A stretch of DNA of 64,000 nt from an uncultured Flavobacterium sp. (lineage in GTDB: Bacteria; Bacteroidota; Bacteroidia; Flavobacteriales; Flavobacteriaceae). Shown one piece after another: positions 37,935-48,300 of the stretch (its first letter is position 1; every line of letters starts with the position of its first letter). Both the position numbers and the translations under genes were made by a program. The stretch spans positions 2,232,001 to 2,296,000 of the forward strand of contig NZ_OX638201.1 in NCBI RefSeq assembly GCF_951805225.1. Direction: 5' to 3'. Below the pieces are notes generated by a model, which worked only from the letters and a program-made list of their open reading frames with translations, was not told the origin of the DNA and searched no databases.

Positions 37935-39232
37935 ACTATAGAAATTTTAATTAAAAATTGGATATCAAATTAAAATACGAGATAAATTATAAATTGGTTT
38001 TTATAACGAAGAAAAAATCCGACAAAAAAAAACTAAAAACAACATCATAAACTTACAAATAAAAAGCAAAATCTTGCTAATTTTAAAAAAAAAGAGTTTT
38101 TTTTTTTTAATCATCCACGGACATCAATAACCACAAGGATTATTAATTTGAAATTCGAATTAAATACTATATAATATTTAATTTTATGAAAAAAAATATT
38201 AAAACTTATAGTTAAAATTTAGCCACTTGTACGAAATTATTTGCTTCATATTATTGGTTGCAAATAAGTATTAAACTTTTACCTACAGAAACAATGAGAT
38301 TAAACTTTTGGCATTTTGCAATTAAAAACTTTAAATTAATTTAATAAATAAGGTATACTATTTTTTAAAAAAGTTATTTGTACTGATAGATTTGAAATAC
38401 TTTTATAATAAATATTTCTGAATACATATCGATGAGTTAAATCTATTATCTAATACCAAAATTATCATCTATTTTTTTAGACGATTAAACATTTTCGTTA
38501 AGTCATTAACAAGTTACGGCAAATCACCAAAAAATATCGACAAACGGTTTCTAGCCTACTGACGTTGAACAAAAAATTAAAGAATATCGAACTTATCATC
38601 TGCAAGGGAATAGAGCTTGAATTCAGATCGAATTACAGCAAATGAAATAATATTAAAATATAGATAAGCAAAATATCTTAAGCTTTCAATTATTGCATAT
38701 CAAAAAATTTTAAATTACATTCCATCAATACAAATCCGCTTTAAAACAATAAAAACTTCTTGCCACTTCTATCGTAATAAGTAATTTACAACTTAATTTA
38801 GTAGGGAAAATGTTTACAATATTCTAAATTCACTATGGATTAATCTTAGATTAGATATTGTCGCAAAAATATTTTTGGGTTCAAAGATTTAAAAATATCC
38901 GAACTATCAGTAATCTAGAAATCAATACTGATATATTAACAAAATCTTAATAATAATAATTTCAAAAAAACCAACAAGAAACTGCAAAACGCTTTAAAAT
39001 AATAGAAAGATTAATTAAACTTTTACTTTAAACTATTCAAAAAAACTTTTTTAGAATCATTTAAAAATTAAAATCTAAAATTTCCATATTAGGTCTTGCA
39101 AAAAGTTCATATATTGCTAAAAAATAAGAAGAAAATTAAAAAAAGAAATAGTACTAACCGACAATATGAACTTTAGATTACTTTTAGGAACTACAATAGA
39201 CTTGTAATATAATTATAATATCTTATTAAACT
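37935..39232. other. 1.3-kb gene-free control region between adhesin and LytTR regulator
   Basis: No gene is seen on either strand; the stretch is extremely AT-rich. Within it: a homopolymer pair, nine A at 38085-38093 and twelve T at 38097-38108, about 150-170 bp before the adhesin start; a promoter-like arrangement on the minus strand at 38457-38499; and TAGACTTG at 39197-39204, a one-mismatch -7 box about 30 bp before the LytTR gene. The length suits a large, regulated divergent promoter region. Confidence 0.5.
38457..38499 (-). promoter_or_regulatory. Candidate minus-strand promoter toward the giant adhesin
   Basis: On the minus strand TAATTTTG (38464 to 38457) fits TAnnTTTG perfectly. 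AACGAAAAT begins 35 bp upstream at 38499, the same position as ATCGAAAAA in the three LytTR-like promoters at 42.1, 48.6 and 59.3 kb. A matching first repeat 21 bp further up (GCCGTAACT) is poor. The leader would exceed 500 nt. Confidence 0.3.
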
Positions 39233-39928
39233 ATGAATTGCATTATTATTGATGACGAAGAAATGGCAAGATCCATAATAGAAAAAATGATTGAAAATAC
39301 ATCTCAATTAAACTTGTTAAAAGAATTCTCAAATGCTATTCATGCCATAAAGTATTTAAATGAAAATAATGTCGATTTAATTTTTCTAGACATCCACATG
39401 CCTGATTTTACAGGTTTTGATTTTATTAAAACAATTAAAAGTCCACCCAAAATTATACTGATAACTTCTGATAAAAATTTTGCTATCGAAGCTTTTGAAT
39501 ACGACTGTATTGTAGATTATTTAGTAAAACCAATTACCGAAGATCGCTTTCAAAAAGCAATTCAAAAAGCGAATACTACAACAACAATTTTAAATAGAAG
39601 TGCTAATGAAGATAATGCAAACGAATTTTACATCAATATTGATCGCCGTCTGATCAAAATTGAATTTGCTTTCGTCAATATTATAGAAGCTAAAGGAGAT
39701 TATATTCATATCAAAACGGAAAACAAAAACTATGTGGTCCACTCAACCCTTAAAAAAATAGAATACAAATTACCTAAAGATTTGTTTTTGAAAGTGCATC
39801 GTTCCTTTATTATCAATACAAAAAAAATTATTGACATTGAAGACAATAGTGTCTTAATTGGCAAAGACGTCATTCCTGTAAGTCGCGCCAATAGACCAGA
39901 TTTAATGAAACGACTGAACTTATTGTAG
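39233..39928 (+). CDS. LytTR-family response regulator
   Basis: The 231-aa product has an N-terminal receiver domain with acidic pocket Asp7-Asp8, phospho-acceptor Asp53 in FLDIHMP, and Lys99 in YLVKP. A LytTR DNA-binding domain follows (about 125-231; EAKGDYIHIKTENKNYVVHSTL and FLKVHRSFIINTKKI are typical). LytTR regulators bind pairs of ~9-bp direct repeats with about 12 bp between them. No LytS-type kinase is adjacent; the gene stands alone, convergent with the TPR/barrel gene 51 bp away. Repeats of just that geometry occur at 42.1, 48.6 and 59.3 kb, so it is a good candidate to control those promoters; this is inference. Confidence 0.92.
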   Translation: MNCIIIDDEEMARSIIEKMIENTSQLNLLKEFSNAIHAIKYLNENNVDLIFLDIHMPDFTGFDFIKTIKSPPKIILITSDKNFAIEAFEYDCIVDYLVKPITEDRFQKAIQKANTTTTILNRSANEDNANEFYINIDRRLIKIEFAFVNIIEAKGDYIHIKTENKNYVVHSTLKKIEYKLPKDLFLKVHRSFIINTKKIIDIEDNSVLIGKDVIPVSRANRPDLMKRLNLL

Positions 39929-39979
39929 CATTTTATAAAAGAAAATACTACCTCTTTAATACTAAGTTGAAAAAAGCTG

Positions 39980-42058
39980 TTATTTCTCGTTTTTCTTCAC
40001 TTTGAATACTGGTTTAGATGTCAACATCCATCTAAGACGCAAACCTACTTCTGTATATTGAAACCCGGCAGCAGTAGCAGACGCAATATTACTTTTAACA
40101 CCATAAAAATTCGCCAAAAAACGATCTGAAAATTTATAGCCAAATTTAGCTTGCACTCGATAAGTCGATTGCTTGCTATCATTTTCAATGTATTGAAATC
40201 CTGTTGCAGCACTTAGTGTGTAAAAGATAGCATTGTTTTCAGCCGATTTTTCATCTTTCAAAAAATCAACAAAAATCTCATAAGCATTAAATTTACTTGG
40301 ACTAAAATAAATTGTTGGCACTTGTTTTTGAAAGGCAATAAATTGATAATTAAAGCCTGCTTTCAAAATTGGTTTTGATAAAAAATTATAATATAATGAG
40401 GTAAATAATAAGTTTCGCTGGTTACTATCACTTTGCGCGCTGTAATAATATTGTGTAAACCATCCTAATTTGAAGTTTGTGCCAATATTATAATTGAAAT
40501 AAAAATTATTAGCTGTTATCTCTCTACTTACCAGATCAGCATTGAAGTTCTGAATATCTCGCTTATACCCTAATTCTAAATCTTGCAATTTTAAGGGCTT
40601 TATTTTGAAAAATACGTCTACTAATAATTGACTATAATTACTAACGAAAGATCTTGCATTACTTGAACCTACTAAAACATTAAAATTTATTTTGGGATGA
40701 AATTGCCATTGTGCGCCGACCTTGAAGTCATTAGAGACTGCCGAATTTTTAGTGACTGTATTTTCAGTTTTTCTGTATTGATACATTCCTAAAAAAGCCC
40801 ATTCCGTCGATATTGGAAAATTCAAAACTGTATTATTAGCGTAGGCTTCATTCTTTCCATTATCAAATGAATAACTTATTATCTCCTCTACACTTGGTGT
40901 GAAATTTTCATTTATTTTTTTTAGAAATCCAATAGCATCTTTTTGGTTTTCAAATATTTTCAAGGTAGTATCAACTGCTTCATAAGCTTTTAATGGTTCG
41001 CCATCTGCAAAGTAAGCATTCGATATTCCTAAGTTTCCATCAAATGATTTTGCATCGTTGACCAATATATTTTGGTAGTCAGCAATACTTTCTTTAAAAT
41101 CACTACGATACATTCCTAAAGTTGCAGAAAGCGCTAATACCCAATTTTCATTGGGATTACTAATTTGGTATTCCTTTATTTTTGCTGCTGCTTCTTTGTA
41201 CTTTTTATTCCAAATTAGTGCCTGAACATAGCGTTCTTTTGTTTGACTTTGTAATTTTATGTCCTCAATAAATTGGCTATTTTTTAATGCTTTTTTAGCT
41301 ATAGATAAAGCTTCGCTATCTCTTTCGGCTATATGCGAAACTAATGACAATCCGTTTAAAGAAAACAAGCTATCCTTTTTGGATACTGCTAATTCTTGAT
41401 ATGCCTTGGTTGCATTTTTTTTATCCTTAGTGATTAAATAAATATTAGCTTTATTCATTAATGTTTCCTTGTCTTTCGGAAAATCCTCAAAATTTTCATC
41501 TAATAAAGAAAGTGCAGTTTTATAATTTTGTTGTTGTACCAATTGATTGGCGTATCCCATGCGAATGTATTTCTTAGAAACTAAGGCATTTGGATTTTTA
41601 ACAGAAACTGCCAAAGCTTTATTTACATATATTAAAGCCTCCGTATATTCTTTTAAATTAGACAAAGTATTTGCATAGCCTAGTAAAGCCGGAAAACTTT
41701 CGGGATGCTTTGCTATCAGGCCAAAGTAATAAGGTTTTGCCTCAGAAAAATTTTTATTCCATAACATGCATTCAGCATAATTCAGCTGGATTTCAAAATC
41801 ATCTGGATACGTTTTTAGTAGTTCAGAAAAAATCACTGTAGCTTTTTCAGGACTTGAATTTAAACCGACGGCTCTCCCATAACATAGCTTTGCCGTTTTA
41901 TTATCTGGATATGTCTTTAAAATTTTGCTGAAAAAATTTTCGGCTTGAGCAAATTCTCCTTTCTCTAAATTGTTAAAACCCTCTTGCATATCTTGCGCTT
42001 GGATTGATAATCCAAGGAGAAAGCAAAAAACTAAGACTATTTCCTTTTTAATGTTCAT
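39980..42058 (-). CDS. TPR protein with C-terminal YaiO-like outer-membrane beta-barrel
   Basis: The 692-aa product has a signal peptide (cut near IQAQ, residue 21). A long superhelix of TPRs covers about 24-385; repeats such as FSKILKTYPDNKTAKLCYGRA and FSELLKTYPDDFEIQLNYAEC are clear. The last ~300 residues alternate aromatic and polar strands (FKLGWFTQYYYSAQSD, KAGFNYQFIAFQKQ) like YaiO-family outer-membrane barrels. Periplasmic TPR plus barrel is the general plan of polysaccharide exporters such as PgaA, BcsC and AlgK/AlgE. Here it lies in the same strand and region as glycan-synthesis genes, 559 bp after the GH5-like gene. Export of a glycan through the outer membrane is the leading idea; no substrate evidence. 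Confidence 0.8.
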   Translation of the reverse strand: MNIKKEIVLVFCFLLGLSIQAQDMQEGFNNLEKGEFAQAENFFSKILKTYPDNKTAKLCYGRAVGLNSSPEKATVIFSELLKTYPDDFEIQLNYAECMLWNKNFSEAKPYYFGLIAKHPESFPALLGYANTLSNLKEYTEALIYVNKALAVSVKNPNALVSKKYIRMGYANQLVQQQNYKTALSLLDENFEDFPKDKETLMNKANIYLITKDKKNATKAYQELAVSKKDSLFSLNGLSLVSHIAERDSEALSIAKKALKNSQFIEDIKLQSQTKERYVQALIWNKKYKEAAAKIKEYQISNPNENWVLALSATLGMYRSDFKESIADYQNILVNDAKSFDGNLGISNAYFADGEPLKAYEAVDTTLKIFENQKDAIGFLKKINENFTPSVEEIISYSFDNGKNEAYANNTVLNFPISTEWAFLGMYQYRKTENTVTKNSAVSNDFKVGAQWQFHPKINFNVLVGSSNARSFVSNYSQLLVDVFFKIKPLKLQDLELGYKRDIQNFNADLVSREITANNFYFNYNIGTNFKLGWFTQYYYSAQSDSNQRNLLFTSLYYNFLSKPILKAGFNYQFIAFQKQVPTIYFSPSKFNAYEIFVDFLKDEKSAENNAIFYTLSAATGFQYIENDSKQSTYRVQAKFGYKFSDRFLANFYGVKSNIASATAAGFQYTEVGLRLRWMLTSKPVFKVKKNEK

Positions 42059-42113
42059 TTTTTAACATCTAATTTGTAATTAACTGCAAGTTAAGCATAA
42101 ACATTGATTATCC

Positions 42114-42176
42114 GTCTACAGTAAACTGCCGATCATCGAAAAAATAAAAAAAAATCTTATACGCAACTTAGATTTG
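42114..42176 (+). promoter_or_regulatory. LytTR-type promoter, copy A
   Basis: Direct repeats GTCTACAGT (42114) and ATCGAAAAA (42135) are 21 bp apart. The -7 box TAGATTTG (42169-42176) starts 34 bp after the second repeat. Downstream bases TATCAGAATTAAG match copy C at 59.4 kb. The promoter faces away from the TPR gene, into a region with no normal gene but with the conserved element at 42250-42550. Confidence 0.55.
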
Positions 42177-42249
42177 TATCAGAATTAAGAAACAAAAAAA
42201 ATAAATATTAATTATAAATAACAGATGAAATTTCCTGAGTATGTAATAC

Positions 42250-42550
42250 TATCAAGAAAAGAAACAATTTTAAAAGCTGTCTGAAAGATGACAAACTAAA
42301 TCACTTTTTTATTTCACTTTTGTCATTGCCATTATCCTGTTTACACCAATATTATGCCACTATTGCAGTTACTTCCAGAATTACATTGCCGTTTATTGTT
42401 TGACTTTTGTATTTAAAATCAATTTTGAAATTGCCTGCAAATTCAAAAAAGACTTGCTAAGTACCAAAAACATGATCGCCTTTTTTGCCCCAAAAGCTAT
42501 ACGTTTTTTTTTAAATTAAAATCAGTACAGGCAATGTAATTCTAATGAAG
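42250..42550 (+). ncRNA. Conserved ~300-bp element closed by an inverted repeat, copy A
   Basis: Matches 59828-60130 over its whole length at roughly three bases in four. CTTCCAGAATTACATTGCC (42372-42390) pairs with GGCAATGTAATTCTAATGAAG (42530-42550), with 14 contiguous pairs plus flanking CTTC/GAAG. A smaller arm pair GACAAA/TTTGTC lies to the left. One-base gaps between the copies break every reading frame, so it is not obviously protein-coding. It lies downstream of a LytTR-type promoter in both places. Most likely a structured RNA; a miniature mobile element is the alternative. Confidence 0.45.
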
Positions 42551-42617
42551 TACTATTTTAAAAGTTTAATTCAATGTCAAATAAAAAGACTTAATTGTTT
42601 TTATTTAAAAATTAAAA

Positions 42618-44171
42618 TCAATAATTTATATACAAAAAAGAAGGTTTGTTTTTTCCTTCTGAATCGATGAATCCAAACTGTTTTTGTTTGTTTTTTATCC
42701 ACGGCCATTTTCCAGCAACTTTATCTGGAATTTTCGGAAAATCATATAAAGTCCAGGAAACAAATGCAAGTTGCTTCTTTTTGAATATAGATTGCATTTT
42801 TTTATGATAATTAGCCTGCTCTTCTTTTGAATTACCAAACCAACTCCACAGTCCTCGATTGGACGAAAGCCCATATTCTTGCATTACCAAAGGCTTTTTG
42901 GCTGCTTTTTCTAAAACAGCAAGTTTGTCTTCAAAAAGCGAAATATCTTCATAATAATGATACGATACAAAATCTACCTTATCTTTTAGTATCTCTCCCG
43001 CTGCAATATTAGAATATCCAATAGTGACCAAATGATTAGCATCGAATTTCTTGACTGCTGCAATCATTTGTTCCAACCACGGCTTTACATTTTGTTCCCC
43101 ACGTGATTCAAAATCTAAATCAGGTTCGTTTTTAATATCCCAAGCAATAATATTTTTGCAGTCCTTAAAAGTCGTTACAATTTTCTCTGCATGTCGATGC
43201 GTTAAATTCCAGCTTTCTGGAGCATAATCTCCATAAAAATCGAATAATGTAACGATTACAGCTAGTTTTTTTTCTTCGGCCAAGTCTAAAACTATTTTTA
43301 GCTTGTCTAATTTCTCTTGTGAAACCTCTGCTTTACCAAATTCTTCATAAGGAACAAAAATCCTAATCGTATTGAGTTTTGCTTTTGTTATAATCTCAAA
43401 ATCAGCAGCTATAGTATCTTTATTAAATTTATTTCCAAACATATCCCAAGCAGAATTTTTAGGATAATAATTAATACCTTTTATGATATAGGGAGCACCA
43501 TTTTTTAAAATTTCATTTCCTTTTACCGTGTATATTTTTTTATTCAATTCTACAGCAACCAAACTCTTTTCTTTTTGCATCCGAACATAGTGTCGAATAC
43601 GCCAAAAACCATCCTCTAGCAACATTAAAACCTTATAATTTGCAGTATCCCGAACAGAAGTTATAAGCTTATTATCTTGATAAATATTTTGAAATTCAAC
43701 TACATTTTTATCGGTAATAACGACTTGTTGGCCGTCTTCGCTATAAAAATCTAACGATGCATGATGTTCTATTGTTGTACTCTGGATCGAAATTTTTTTG
43801 GCCTTATTATATGCTATAATTTGTTCTAATTGCTTTCTCGAACTTTCTGTAAAATAATCGTCAATTCCATCATTGACATTGTTTTTAAGAGCATTATTTT
43901 TTATTACATAAGAAAACAAATAATGCTTCTCAATTTTCTGGATGGTTTGATTTTCCATCCGTCTACCTTGATTTTTGAAGGTTTCCCACGTTACTTTGGG
44001 TAAATATGTATCTGAAGTCTCTTTCTCTAAATGCAGCATCGAACTTCTATCTGCTCCCGAATTTAAATAGCCCAAAATTTCACTCATTCCAAATAATACC
44101 AAAATATTAATCGCAATAAATGAAACTATTAAAATTGCCCGATAATTATTTTTATTGTTAATTACTATCAT
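42618..44171 (-). CDS. Membrane-anchored GH5-like glycoside hydrolase
   Basis: The 517-aa product has one N-terminal membrane helix (about 11-33). An NTF2-like domain (about 65-200) ends in LLEDGFWRIRHYVRMQ. A TIM-barrel glycoside hydrolase (about 205-517) has acid/base Glu349 in WDIKNEPD and nucleophile Glu432 in VMQEYG, the GH-A clan pattern closest to GH5/GH2-like enzymes. INYYPKNSAWDMFG and SYHYYED are further active-site parts. It would act in the periplasm, perhaps trimming or releasing the glycan made by the neighbouring genes, as hydrolases in cellulose and PNAG operons do. It overlaps the upstream Ig-like gene by 14 bp, so the two are translationally linked. Confidence 0.85.
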   Translation of the reverse strand: MIVINNKNNYRAILIVSFIAINILVLFGMSEILGYLNSGADRSSMLHLEKETSDTYLPKVTWETFKNQGRRMENQTIQKIEKHYLFSYVIKNNALKNNVNDGIDDYFTESSRKQLEQIIAYNKAKKISIQSTTIEHHASLDFYSEDGQQVVITDKNVVEFQNIYQDNKLITSVRDTANYKVLMLLEDGFWRIRHYVRMQKEKSLVAVELNKKIYTVKGNEILKNGAPYIIKGINYYPKNSAWDMFGNKFNKDTIAADFEIITKAKLNTIRIFVPYEEFGKAEVSQEKLDKLKIVLDLAEEKKLAVIVTLFDFYGDYAPESWNLTHRHAEKIVTTFKDCKNIIAWDIKNEPDLDFESRGEQNVKPWLEQMIAAVKKFDANHLVTIGYSNIAAGEILKDKVDFVSYHYYEDISLFEDKLAVLEKAAKKPLVMQEYGLSSNRGLWSWFGNSKEEQANYHKKMQSIFKKKQLAFVSWTLYDFPKIPDKVAGKWPWIKNKQKQFGFIDSEGKNKPSFLYINY

Positions 44172-45387
44172 AATTTTTTTCTTCTACTTTTTGAATACTT
44201 CCTAAGGTTGAAATTTCAAATGAATATTTTTTTTCTTTATAATATTCAGATGAAATAGTAAAAACAGCATGGCCTTTTACGCTATCTTCTTGCAAAGTTG
44301 CTACGAGTTGATTATGATGATACACTTTTAGAGTCACTTTAATTCCGTCTGGAACTAACTGATTCATAAAACTACGCAACGGGCCGACTATTATAGTGCG
44401 CTTATCTTTTGAAAATTCAAATTCAATTTTCGGATTAATCGGTTCGTAGTTAATTGCTATAGAATTACTTTCTGCTATTCCCGCTACATACGCTTTTGCA
44501 GTATAAACATCTTGGTGATCAGGATGCAAAATCTGAGCAGTTGCAACTCCGTTTATAGTTGTGCCAAATGATTTTAAAACCATATTATTAGCAGTAGAAA
44601 TCACAAATGAGACCATGGTTCCGTCGCTTACAACGTTACCAAATTTATCTTTAATAACAGCTGTTTTTAAGGTCGTAATTTGATTTCCATCAGCATATTG
44701 ATGATTTCTAGTAAAAGAAATTATGAAATTTGTAGCGATTCCAGGAAAAATTACAGCGTTAAATTCTTTAGTAATGGTAGCATTGCATTGAGCAGAAACC
44801 AAAACTATTCCAGATTTTGTAGGAGCATCAATTATTTTCCAAGCAATGAGATTTTTCGTTTTTACCGTTTGATTTGTAATAGTATTTAAAAACTGACTTC
44901 TAAAAATTACAGGAGTATTTTCTGGTTTCGGATTATCAAAGCCATCTGTCGGAATGGTAACGTACATTACAAAATGACCATCTCCTACCAATGTACTTGG
45001 TGGACCTAAATAATTTTCGATATCCGTTTTAGTGTCGTTATTGGGCAAAATTTCAAAGTTTCCCTTTAGTTTATTTTCTCCGTTTACAACCAAAAACCAA
45101 TCAATACGACCCGATTTTTTAGCATAACTTTTAGGGAGGGCAAAAGTTAATTTATCATTTTTTACGGTGGCATCTAAAAGTGTTTTTCCTAAAGAATGAA
45201 TTAAAAACAACTGCGGTCTATTTGACGAATTTACCTTAAAATCTAAAGCTATTTTGGCACCTGCTATAAAAGTCTTTTGTTGGGTCATTAGTATAATAGC
45301 GCCCGTTTGTTTTTTAGGCAATAAAGTGACTGATACCAATAATATGGTAAACAAACAAAAACAAAATATATAGATTTTATTCTTCAT
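44158..45387 (-). CDS. Exported Ig-like (Big_1-type) protein of the glycan operon
   Basis: The 409-aa product has an N-terminal hydrophobic segment (about 4-23) that serves as signal or anchor. The body looks all-beta. A region around ITTLKTAVIKDKFGNVVSDG and TTINGVATAQILHP is typical of invasin/Big_1 Ig-like domains (about 225-320), with less clear beta-domains on both sides. No catalytic motif is seen. It overlaps the GH5-like gene downstream by 14 bp and its start shares one base with the stop of the large membrane protein upstream, so the three form a tightly coupled operon. A scaffold or glycan-binding role in the periplasm is plausible but unproved. Confidence 0.65.
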   Translation of the reverse strand: MKNKIYIFCFCLFTILLVSVTLLPKKQTGAIILMTQQKTFIAGAKIALDFKVNSSNRPQLFLIHSLGKTLLDATVKNDKLTFALPKSYAKKSGRIDWFLVVNGENKLKGNFEILPNNDTKTDIENYLGPPSTLVGDGHFVMYVTIPTDGFDNPKPENTPVIFRSQFLNTITNQTVKTKNLIAWKIIDAPTKSGIVLVSAQCNATITKEFNAVIFPGIATNFIISFTRNHQYADGNQITTLKTAVIKDKFGNVVSDGTMVSFVISTANNMVLKSFGTTINGVATAQILHPDHQDVYTAKAYVAGIAESNSIAINYEPINPKIEFEFSKDKRTIIVGPLRSFMNQLVPDGIKVTLKVYHHNQLVATLQEDSVKGHAVFTISSEYYKEKKYSFEISTLGSIQKVEEKNYDSN

Positions 45388-48300
45388 TATCTAGGATTTC
45401 CAATGTAATTATTAATTTCAATTTTAATAAACGAATACCCTTTATGTCCTTTAACCCTTTGCATTTGTGCACTTTCTTGTTTACTGTTTCGTACCGGAAT
45501 TACCGCACGAGCAAGAGCTTCTGATTTTAAACCATTTACAAAACAATTTTCTGTTGAAGATTTTATAATCACAGGATTCAAATCTCTTGGCAAATTATAA
45601 GTAAAATATTGCTTACGCTGAATGCGAACACCCTCTTTTATAAACTGGTGATCAACATAAACCAATTCTTTTTTATCATTGTAATATGAAATTAAGAGCT
45701 CTGGAATGGTTACTTCTTGAATTCCGTAATTGAATAAAGTACCTTTGATCTGGTTGTTATCTATCACTAAATCTGAAATAGCAACCGAATTATACAAGTC
45801 GGTGGTTGCGACATTTCCAGCACTTTGAATATCAAATGTAGCTGGAATATTTTTCAATTCTTTTGGTGTAAATTCATTGGGGTTAAAAGTTGTTGGCTTT
45901 ACATCAGTTGGCTTTAACCACGCAATATCTTCAAAATTCACCTTAAAACTCGTGACTTCTTTTGGCATCAACTTATGTTTAATATTATACTTTGCGTTGA
46001 AAACGGCAATCGATTTATCATTTCGATCATATAAAGTAGCTTTCAAGACCACATCTGCAGGAACATTATCTATATTTTGAACTTCACCAATCACGATATA
46101 TTGACTGTCTATTTTTACCAAACTTGCAGATATAATTTCTAAATCTGGTTGGCGCAGTACATCTTCATGATAGGTCTGCTGGGTAGTTATCTTTCGTCTC
46201 CCTTGCTTGTAATACGAATTAATATTATCTGAAATAAATTCGTCTGGAGGAATATCGGTATCTTTTTTATCTGGAATAATAAACCATTTCCCTTTTATTT
46301 TCTGAACGTTATGTGTGTACTTTTTTTCAATTAATTCTAATGGTGTAACCCATTTGGTCGTTGCAATAACTCTGGCTTTGTCTTTACTTTGCTGAACAAT
46401 TTTAGTTTCGATAGCATCTAACTTGGCGTAAGAATTAAGAATACCATCAGAAACAGAAATTTCCAGCATAAACTGAGCCACCGAGTATTCTTTATTAGGA
46501 ACAACATAAGAGTGCGCTTTATCATAAAACTTAAAATCTAGAGCATCATAATACGCTTTTACAACATTTTCAGGACTAATCTGCCTAGCATTTTTGATGT
46601 AAATGCGATATACTCCAAAGCTTATAATTAGCAGTAAAATCCCTGTCCAAATGTGTAGAAATTTTATCATCGCTCTTGGAAAATTAGCATAAACAATTCC
46701 ATACTTATTGAAAGAAGGTTTTTCTAAAGGCTTTATTTTTAAGGCCTGCAACCAAATCATCTGAACATTAAGTATAAAAGCCAGAAGAATGGTTAACATC
46801 GGAATTATTCCCCACATTAATTTCAAATAGATCGGTACTTCATCTTTTGGAAGAATTTTAGACAAGGGCTGCACATTTAGTTTTTCCCACACCATTATAC
46901 CATTTTCTAATTGTGATAATCGATGCCAACCGCAGAAATATAGAATTGGATCGTAGAATTTATCGTTAGAAAAAACATATTTCAAATTGTATTTTTCAGG
47001 AACGGTTAGAAATTGCTGCAAGGAACCAATACCTTCGAGTCCTCGAAATTTAGAGTTTTCAAGCCGCTCTACTGCACGAGAAGTTAATTCTGGTAATCTT
47101 CTTGCAGAATGGTAATTTCCATCAACCGTCATTGCCTTTGTTTGTGTCGATAAGTAGGCCATCTGATCGCCAAAACCTAATGGTAGAAACCTCCAATGAT
47201 CATGCTGATCCTGATTTAAGAAATTGACAATTGGCAAAAAGTTAATTTTTTGCGGTTGCAAGGGTCTAAAATAACCTAACGTGATGGTAAACACTCCAAA
47301 AAGCAAAAAGCAACCAGCAAATAACCCGCCTACGATTCTCCTATAAACACTCCCAAATTTTACTTGCAAAGCCGTTCTTAAGTCACCTTCAACTAATCGG
47401 TACACAAATTCACCAAAAATGGGCAAACTCATTATAGAAGCCCAAAGTGTAAAGCGATCCAAGGTTAGGATATTAAAAGCATTTTCTCCTAAAATTGCTA
47501 AGGGAATTGGAGTTGTGCCGCCAGTTCCTAAAACAGTTAGCAAGGTTAAGGATAATCCGAAAAAAATATACCTTTTGCTGAAATATCTATAAAATATATA
47601 AGGCAATATAAAAAGTAATATTCCCCAAGGTATCAAGAAGAACATCAAGCCCGAAGAGGTTACTTCTATAAAATTGTCGCGACTCCCATGCGGAATAGGA
47701 ACCTGAGTGATGGGATTGGCTTTAGAATTAATCCAATACGGCAGTATACAAAATACTAGCAGAAAAACGGCGCTACCACAGAAAAGAATAATCCGTTTTA
47801 ATAATGATAGAAATTTTTTATAGAATATTTTGAATGTGATTTCCTTGAATGAATTGACATTTTCGCGAGCGGTATCCATTACTATCATACCGATTAAAGG
47901 CGAAACAAAAAATACCATTCCAAATAAAGGTGTAACATGATGCGAACAAACGGTTACGGCCATCAAAGACAGAGAGGTGAAGTAATATTTCTTTTTGCCT
48001 GTTTTGATAAAAAGATAAATCTCTGGAAGTGCATGCATTAAAACAGAAACTCCAATAATACTGGGCAGCTGTCCAAAAATATGCAATGTTTCTACAAAAG
48101 AAGAAGAAACCACCGCCAGAATAGCAGAATAGCCTGCAACGGTTCTATTTCCAGTTATTAAAAATGAAAATCTAAAAGTTCCTGTAATGAATAAAATAAT
48201 CCCAACGATGGCAACAGTAAACATACCAAATTTCAAACCTCCAATTAAAGAAAGTAACCCAATGGTTTGGTGCACTAATGGAGGATAACTCATCACATTA

